Assembly: GCF_041583835.1 (NCBI RefSeq)
Contig: NZ_JBFHFC010000002.1
Location: forward strand, 1 to 64,000
DNA from: Thiomicrorhabdus sp041583835
GTDB lineage: Bacteria > Pseudomonadota > Gammaproteobacteria > Thiomicrospirales > Thiomicrospiraceae
Length of the DNA stretch: 64,000 nucleotides
Direction: 5' to 3'
Below the pieces are notes generated by a model. The model had not been told where the DNA came from. It saw only the letters and a list, made by a program, of their open reading frames with translations, and ran no database searches. This document shows, piece after piece, positions 58,864-64,000 of the stretch. The position numbers were made by a program, and so were the translations under genes. The stretch's first letter is position 1; the number at the start of each line of letters is the position of its first letter.

Positions 58864-60207
58864 ATGAATGAACCCCTAAAAAGCATGTTGATCTCTCAGG
58901 CCACCCTTGTTAATGAAGGTAAGAGCTGGGTTGCGGACGTTCTGGTTCAAGACGGTCGTATCGCTAAGATTGCAGACAAAATCGAAGCGGAGGTCGACGA
59001 AGTGATCGATGCCCGGGGTCTGACCTTGTTGCCGGGTATGATTGACGATCAAGTGCATTTTAGGGATCCCGGATTGACGAGCAAGGGGGATATCGCAACC
59101 GAATCTAAAGCGGCTCTGGCAGGTGGAACGACCGCATTTATGGATATGCCGAACGTCAAGCCGACGACCACGACCATCGAGAATCTGGAAGCAAAGTATC
59201 AGATTGGAGCACAGAAGTCTTGGGTTAATTATTCGTTTTATTTTGGCGCGACCAACGACAACATCGAAGAGCTGAAAAAAGTAAATCCGCGTAATGTTTG
59301 CGGTGTAAAAGTGTTCATGGGCGCGTCGACCGGAAATATGTTGGTGGATCGCGAACAGGCGTTGCGCGAAATTTTCACTTATAGTCCGACACTGATTACC
59401 ACGCACTGTGAAGACACGCCGATGATTCAGGCGCAAGAAGCCAAATATCGTGAACAGTACGGTGAAGATGTGCCGATGGAAGCGCACCCCGATATCCGTT
59501 GTCGCGAGGCTTGTTACAAATCGTCTTCTTTTGCCGTGGATTTGGCGAAAGAAACCGGTGCGGATTTGCACATTCTGCATTTGACCACTGCCGAAGAGAT
59601 GGAACTGTTCGAGCCGGGCCCGGTTGAGGGTAAGAAGATTACAGCGGAAGCGTGTGTGCATCATCTGTGGTTTACGGATGAAGATTATGCAACCAAAGGG
59701 GCATATATTAAGTGTAATCCGGCAATCAAAAAGCAATCGGATCGCGATGCTATTCGCCAAGCTGTTCGTGACGGGCGTATCGATATCATCGCTACCGACC
59801 ATGCGCCTCATACCGATGCGGAAAAACACAATAAATACTTTACCGCGCCTTCCGGGTTGCCTCAGGTTCAGCAGTCGTTATCGGCTCTGTTGGACATGGT
59901 GCACGAAGGGGTATTTGACCTGTATACCGTGGTTCAAAAAACAGCGCATAATGTGGCGATCCGTTATCAAATTGAAGACCGCGGCTTTATTCGCGAAGGC
60001 TACTGGGCGGATTTGGTGTTGGTGGATATGAATAAACCCCATACCGACGACAAAGAGCATATCTTATACAAGTGTCAGTGGTCGCCGTGGGAAGGGCATA
60101 CCTTCAAGTCGACCGTCATCGGGACAATCGTTTCGGGTGAGCTGAAATATTATAAGGGTGAATTCTCCGAATTTACGCCGGGACAGCGTTTATTGTTCAA
60201 CCGTTAA
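58864..60207 (+). CDS. pyrC: Dihydroorotase, type I (allantoinase-like branch)
   Basis: The 447-residue amidohydrolase closes the pyrimidine ring. Metal-binding motifs are DDQVHFRDPG (His-x-Arg type), the carboxylated-Lys strand GVKVFMGAST, and IATDHAPHT. ATG 58864 is chosen because AAGGAAG lies about nine bases ahead; an earlier ATG at 58828 would add 12 basic residues. E. coli PyrC belongs to a different class, so the shared name does not imply close relationship. Confidence 0.9.
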   Translation: MNEPLKSMLISQATLVNEGKSWVADVLVQDGRIAKIADKIEAEVDEVIDARGLTLLPGMIDDQVHFRDPGLTSKGDIATESKAALAGGTTAFMDMPNVKPTTTTIENLEAKYQIGAQKSWVNYSFYFGATNDNIEELKKVNPRNVCGVKVFMGASTGNMLVDREQALREIFTYSPTLITTHCEDTPMIQAQEAKYREQYGEDVPMEAHPDIRCREACYKSSSFAVDLAKETGADLHILHLTTAEEMELFEPGPVEGKKITAEACVHHLWFTDEDYATKGAYIKCNPAIKKQSDRDAIRQAVRDGRIDIIATDHAPHTDAEKHNKYFTAPSGLPQVQQSLSALLDMVHEGVFDLYTVVQKTAHNVAIRYQIEDRGFIREGYWADLVLVDMNKPHTDDKEHILYKCQWSPWEGHTFKSTVIGTIVSGELKYYKGEFSEFTPGQRLLFNR

Positions 60208-60365
60208 TTTTGATCGTAAATTAAAACGTAAATTAAAAAAAGACAGGATGTCGAAAATAAGGGCAGGGTTGCTAGAGTTTCAAGTCTCGATATTGCTTGA
60301 ATGTACGTAGGAAACGTCGTAAGGTTTAAGTAATTTATCGAGCCACAGTCAAGGTAAAAAAACAT

Positions 60366-61571
60366 ATGCACAATTCTGAGGTTTATATCGGTCGCCAGCC
60401 CATTTTGGATGGTGATATGAAGTTGTACGCTTATGAGCTGCGGTTTCATCAAGGAATGAATCCCAATGTCCATTCCTTGTTAGCCACGGAAGAGTTGATC
60501 GATGAAACCGAGAATAATATCGGCTTTCAAGCCATTGTCGGAAGTTATCCCTCTATGCTGCACCTACCTGCCAGTATGCTTTCACTGGATCGTATCGATA
60601 AATTTAGTTCCGATCACTTGGTGGTGCTTGAGGTAACAACCGATATTTTGGACAAGGTCGACGTTCTTAGAAACCTTAAAGAGCTGAAGATGAAAGGCTA
60701 TCATTTTCTGCTTGACGAATATTCGGCGGACGGGGCTTGCGAAAAGTTATCAACTATAACCGGCTACGCAAAGTTTCAAGTACGGAATTTTAGTGAAATT
60801 CAGCTAAAAGAGATGGTCGAACATCTTCACGAGCGCGGTATTAAAGTGATTGCCGAGGCGGTAGAGAACGAGGATGAGTTTAATCATTTAAAGCAGCTTG
60901 GATTCGATTATTTTCAGGGTTACTTTTTCACTAATCCGACGGTCGTTAACGGACGAAAGTTATCCGGTAACCCGATGAGCCTTTTGCAGCTAATGGCCAA
61001 AGTTAACTCTGCCGAAACCGATTTTGCGGAATTAACTTCGATTATTTCCCAGGATGTCGGGTTGAGCCACAAGCTGCTGATGGCGATTAACCATCCGGCC
61101 AACGACATTCCGGTACGTGTTGAAAATATTGCCGACGGTTTGAAATATATGGGTCTAAAGCGATTGAAGTTTTGGGTCAATTTATTGATGTTATCGAGTT
61201 TGGAAGACGTTCCCCAGGAGTTGTTGACAACTTCTTTATTGAACGCCAAGTTCTGCGAGTTGATGTCTAGTCAGAGTGGAAAGCCCCACGATAAAGACAG
61301 TTTCTTCCTTGTCGGTTTGCTTTCTAACCTGGATGCTTATTTTAAAACGCCAATCAACGAGGTGGTCGAAGCTTTGCCGCTAAGCCTTGAATTGAGTGAC
61401 GCTTTAGTCAATCACAGCGGCCCGATGGGGCATGTGCTGGATATTTTGAATGTCATGCAAAACCGTCCGGATGAAGCGAAAGATCTTGAATTCGAAGGTT
61501 TGGGCATTGCACAAATCAGTAATAATTTTCTTTCCGCTGCAGCTTGGGCTCAGCAGGCGGTTACAGCGTAA
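60366..61571 (+). CDS. EAL-HDOD signalling protein with degenerate EAL
   Basis: The 401-residue cytoplasmic protein joins an N-terminal EAL-like domain (about 1-200) with a C-terminal HDOD domain (about 205-390), as in YuxH/CdgJ-type proteins. The EAL motif reads YELRF, and the metal-binding DDFGTGYSS segment is LLDEYSADGACEKL, so c-di-GMP hydrolysis is unlikely. It may bind c-di-GMP or act through HDOD partners, for example in motility control. It is followed by the dehydrogenase gene after 18 bases. Confidence 0.87.
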   Translation: MHNSEVYIGRQPILDGDMKLYAYELRFHQGMNPNVHSLLATEELIDETENNIGFQAIVGSYPSMLHLPASMLSLDRIDKFSSDHLVVLEVTTDILDKVDVLRNLKELKMKGYHFLLDEYSADGACEKLSTITGYAKFQVRNFSEIQLKEMVEHLHERGIKVIAEAVENEDEFNHLKQLGFDYFQGYFFTNPTVVNGRKLSGNPMSLLQLMAKVNSAETDFAELTSIISQDVGLSHKLLMAINHPANDIPVRVENIADGLKYMGLKRLKFWVNLLMLSSLEDVPQELLTTSLLNAKFCELMSSQSGKPHDKDSFFLVGLLSNLDAYFKTPINEVVEALPLSLELSDALVNHSGPMGHVLDILNVMQNRPDEAKDLEFEGLGIAQISNNFLSAAAWAQQAVTA

Positions 61572-61589
61572 ACGATTTTAGGAGTACAC

Positions 61590-62960
61590 ATGGCGATGCA
61601 GTCGATCAACCCAGCGACGGGTGAATTATTAGCGGAATTTGACGTCTGGGATCAGGAAACTCTGGACGAAGTGGTGACGCAGGCCGGGTATCAGTTTCCG
61701 GATTGGTCAAAATTGACGCCGATTGAAGACCGCTGTGCATTGATGCGACGGGTTGCCGATGTGTTGCGTGACGACAGTGATCTGTTGGCCGAATTGATTA
61801 CCTTGGAAATGGGTAAGACGTTTGCGGAAGCGGAAGCGGAAATTGAAAAGTCGGCTTGGGTGTGCGAGTTTTACGCCGAAAACGGTCCGGCATTTCTGGC
61901 CGATGAAATGGTCGAAACCGATGCCAGCAAAAGTTATGTCGCTTACCTGCCGTTAGGTGTGATTTTGGCCGTGATGCCTTGGAACTACCCTTTCTGGCAG
62001 TTGTTCCGTCAGGCTGCACCGGCCTTGGTCGCAGGTAATGTTGTCTTGTTGAAACACGCTTCAAACGTACCACAGTGCGCCTTGGCGATCGAGGAAGTTT
62101 TCCGCAAGGCCGGTTTCCCTGAATACAGTATGACCACTTTGATGATTTCAGCTTCGCAGGTCGAAAGCGTGATTCGCCATCCGGCCGTTCGCGGCGTCGC
62201 TTTGACCGGTAGCGAACCGGCAGGCCGTCAGGTCGCGAGCATTGCCGGTTCGGAATTGAAGAAGACGGTATTGGAATTGGGCGGTTCGGATGCGTTCATC
62301 GTATTGGACAACGCTAATATGCAAGCGGCCATCGAGGGGGCGATCAAAGGGCGTTTCGGGAATATGGGGCAGAGCTGCATCGCTGCGAAACGTTTCATTG
62401 TCGATCAGTTCATCGCAAACGATTTCATTGAACAGTTCAAGCAGGCAATCGAATCGCATTTCGTGGCCGGCGATCCGATGGATTCGGAAACCACACTGGC
62501 ACCGATGGCACGCCAGGATCTTTTGGACGAGCTGCACGATCAAGTCATGCGTTCGGTCGAGCTAGGGGCGAAAATCGTCACTGGCGGTTATCAATTGGAT
62601 CGTCCCGGCTGTTATTATGCTCCGACCATCCTGACCGATGTCACCAGTAACATGCCGGCTTATAACGAAGAATTTTTCGGTCCTGTGGCTATTGTACTGA
62701 AGGCCAGCGAACCGGCTCATGCATTGGGCATTGCCAATTCGGTCGATTTCGGCTTGGGCGGTTCGATCTGGAGCGATGATCTTGCCACGGCCGAGACCAT
62801 GGCGCGTGGTATGGAATCGGGCGCGACCTATATCAACAGCACGACCTTCTCCGATCCGAGATTGCCGTTCGGCGGTGTCAAGAACTCCGGTTACGGCCGT
62901 GAGCTGTCGGTGTACGGTATCCGCGAGTTCACTAACATTAAATCCATCTGGATCAAGTAG
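61590..62960 (+). CDS. NAD(P)-dependent aldehyde dehydrogenase, probable succinate-semialdehyde dehydrogenase
   Basis: The 456-residue enzyme has the catalytic Glu in LELGGSDAFIVLDNAN (about 229) and the catalytic Cys in GRFGNMGQSCIAAKRF (about 263). The opening SINPATGELLAEFDVW and closing FGGVKNSGYGRELSVYGIREFTN resemble the GabD/Sad (YneI) branch that oxidises succinate semialdehyde. Substrate remains inference. TAGGAG precedes the start. It is tightly followed by the EI24 gene. Confidence 0.88.
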   Translation: MAMQSINPATGELLAEFDVWDQETLDEVVTQAGYQFPDWSKLTPIEDRCALMRRVADVLRDDSDLLAELITLEMGKTFAEAEAEIEKSAWVCEFYAENGPAFLADEMVETDASKSYVAYLPLGVILAVMPWNYPFWQLFRQAAPALVAGNVVLLKHASNVPQCALAIEEVFRKAGFPEYSMTTLMISASQVESVIRHPAVRGVALTGSEPAGRQVASIAGSELKKTVLELGGSDAFIVLDNANMQAAIEGAIKGRFGNMGQSCIAAKRFIVDQFIANDFIEQFKQAIESHFVAGDPMDSETTLAPMARQDLLDELHDQVMRSVELGAKIVTGGYQLDRPGCYYAPTILTDVTSNMPAYNEEFFGPVAIVLKASEPAHALGIANSVDFGLGGSIWSDDLATAETMARGMESGATYINSTTFSDPRLPFGGVKNSGYGRELSVYGIREFTNIKSIWIK

Positions 62961-62962
62961 TC

Positions 62963-63736
62963 ATGACAACTTTCGACCTGTTTTGGAAAACGCTGGCGGA
63001 TTTGAAAGAGCCGGCGATTCTGTGGCGCCTGTTTATTCCTTTCGGAGCTGCGATCGTATTGGTGTCTCTGATGGGATACGGTATTTTCGGATTCTTCATG
63101 ATGAGCGACTTCGTCACCCAGAGTCCGATGGTTCAGGACTTCAACAGTTGGACCACGTCCGCCGAACAGACAATCGGTGCGATCCCGTTGATTGGCGGGA
63201 TGCTGCTGTGGATTCTGGGGTTTGTGATTACGGTAATCGCCGGTGTACTGGGCGTGCTTCTAGGCAGTTACCTAATTCTTTTGTTTGCAATGGTGATCAC
63301 CGGTTTTATGACCGACAGTCTGGTGAAAGCGGTTCATGATAAGCATTACCCGCACACCCATTACGAGGGACATGGCACCATGTCAGGCATGCTATGGAAG
63401 CTCTTGAAGTTTGGGTTGTTGATGTTGCTGCTGTTTTTGGTGACCGTTCCGATGCTGTTCATTCCATTAATCAATATTCTTTGGTTTTGGCTGCTTGGAT
63501 TCCTGTTCTTCCGTTATTCGGTGGTGTTGGATGTCGGGCAGGTGATCTTGCCGGAGAAAATTTTCAATGAGGTCAAGCCGCTCGGTAATTGGACGTCTAC
63601 GTTAACTTTAGGCGGTTTTTTCGCTTTGAGTCTGTTGCCGGTATTGAGTTTGTTTGCACCGGTTCTGGCGGTTATTGCGATGGCGCATTACTACCTGGAT
63701 GTGCTGTCGACTATGCCGAGGCAAGACGAAGTCTGA
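62963..63736 (+). CDS. EI24 domain (CysZ-like) membrane protein
   Basis: The 257-residue protein has about six hydrophobic segments and the EI24 pattern, including LFAMVITGFMTDSLVKAVHDKHYP and LFIPLINILWFWLLGFLFFRYSV. CysZ of E. coli is a sulfate importer; this protein is only distantly similar, so the cargo is unknown. It starts two bases after the dehydrogenase stop, so it is in the same operon. Confidence 0.85.
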   Translation: MTTFDLFWKTLADLKEPAILWRLFIPFGAAIVLVSLMGYGIFGFFMMSDFVTQSPMVQDFNSWTTSAEQTIGAIPLIGGMLLWILGFVITVIAGVLGVLLGSYLILLFAMVITGFMTDSLVKAVHDKHYPHTHYEGHGTMSGMLWKLLKFGLLMLLLFLVTVPMLFIPLINILWFWLLGFLFFRYSVVLDVGQVILPEKIFNEVKPLGNWTSTLTLGGFFALSLLPVLSLFAPVLAVIAMAHYYLDVLSTMPRQDEV

Positions 63737-63765
63737 GTCAAGAATATTAAGTAGATTGAGAAAAG

Positions 63766-63803
63766 AAGAAAGCGGTTATCTATTAGATTCACCGCTTTTT
63801 TTA
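63766..63803 (+). terminator. Terminator downstream of the EI24 gene
   Basis: AAAGCGGT (63769-63776) and ACCGCTTT (63791-63798) pair around a 14-base loop and are followed by T7 before ATG. Confidence 0.8.
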
Positions 63804-63842
63804 TGTCTTTGAGGTTGGTAAAGAAATTAGAAAAGTTCCATA

Positions 63843-63864
63843 AGCCGAACGAATCTGTTCGGCT
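63843..63864 (-). repeat. Hairpin downstream of the right-edge gene
   Basis: AGCCGAAC and GTTCGGCT pair over eight bases around GAATCT. On the reverse strand it comes ten bases after the stop codon of the edge gene; a T run is lacking, so it is a weak terminator at best. Confidence 0.45.
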
Positions 63865-63873
63865 CAGTGCGTT

Positions 63874-64000
63874 CTATTTTTTGCTTTTTTTCTTGGCGGC
63901 TGTTTTCTTCTTCTTTTTGGTAGACGCTTTTTTCAGGACGTCTTTAAGTTTGAAGTTAGCTTCAAGACCTTCGATTTTTGCAACCGGCAGACTCTGTTGA
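63874..64000 (-). CDS. C-terminal end of a gene with a lysine-rich tail
   Basis: The reverse strand is open from the window edge to TAG at 63874-63876. The last 42 residues run QQSLPVAKIEGLEANFKLKD and then VLKKASTKKKKKTAAKKKSK, a very basic low-complexity tail like those on some DNA- or RNA-binding proteins such as topoisomerases. The rest lies outside, so the identity cannot be given. The forward-strand frame over the same bases is its shadow, as its stretches of Phe come from the AAA/AAG codons. Confidence 0.7.
   Translation of the reverse strand, partial: QQSLPVAKIEGLEANFKLKDVLKKASTKKKKKTAAKKKSKK

Noticed and set aside
58876..59829. 317-residue reverse frame opposite pyrC
   Set aside because: Antisense to the metal-binding motifs of dihydroorotase, with no ribosome binding site or recognisable domain.
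63803..64000. Phe-rich forward frame at the right edge
   Set aside because: It is the shadow of the Lys codons of the reverse-strand gene and starts inside the T run of a terminator.

Overview
The window looks like the chromosome of a gammaproteobacterial sulfur oxidiser. Protein sequence character and gene content point to the Thiomicrospira / Thiomicrorhabdus / Hydrogenovibrio group. This is an inference: there is no rRNA, and a search would be needed to fix the genus. Support comes from a flavocytochrome c sulfide dehydrogenase pair, an exported DsrE-like protein, a TauE/SafE anion permease, many c-di-GMP proteins and polyphosphate genes. Base composition is moderate and fairly even, with no obvious island. 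I found no rRNA, tRNA, CRISPR array, prophage or intact insertion sequence.

Layout. 0-5 kb: a cut-off lipoprotein gene, an HPP-family membrane protein and a complete molybdate regulon (modE, modA, modB, modC). 5-11 kb: mutM, a small orphan, a very large membrane diguanylate cyclase with two periplasmic-binding-protein domains, and a dynamin-like GTPase with a damaged partner gene next to a decayed efflux-adaptor remnant. 12-18 kb: rpmB-rpmG, a diheme lipoprotein, a PhoX-like (DUF839) lipoprotein behind a good candidate Pho box, a DUF1461 protein and radC. 18-30 kb: thioesterase, a giant MscK-type channel, the fcc-like pair with a membrane-bound LuxR-type protein, coaBC, a porin and a BCCT transporter. 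30-40 kb: MarC, RDD, SHOCT, hemolysin-III and DsrE proteins, a glutamine amidotransferase, rsuA, arfB and the polyamine importer potD-potA-potB-potC. 40-54 kb: dut, a GGDEF-EAL/SUOX-like pair, algC, an aminotransferase, yajQ, argB, mscS, tauE/safE, an OmpA-like protein, sixA, pyrE, nfo, a coiled-coil membrane protein and a CysJ-like reductase without flavodoxin domain. 54-64 kb: ppk-ppx, yidD, pyrC, an EAL-HDOD protein, a semialdehyde dehydrogenase, an EI24 membrane protein and the end of a lysine-rich gene.

Seen as a whole, mutM, rpmG, rpmB, radC, coaBC, dut, algC, argB and pyrE occur in the relative order known from E. coli and Pseudomonas, where they are tightly packed. Here they are spread over about 46 kb with accessory modules between them. 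The accessory modules concern anion and phosphate supply (mod, PhoX-like, ppk/ppx), sulfide oxidation, osmotic and mechanical stress (MscK, MscS, BCCT), polyamine uptake and c-di-GMP signalling. No single locus is clearly a wholly new system. The best candidates for a second look are the Pho-box PhoX-like/diheme lipoprotein locus, the calcium-repeat sulfide dehydrogenase lipoprotein, the cysteine-free SUOX-fold partner of the GGDEF-EAL protein, and the GTPase/coiled-coil locus with its in-frame stop.
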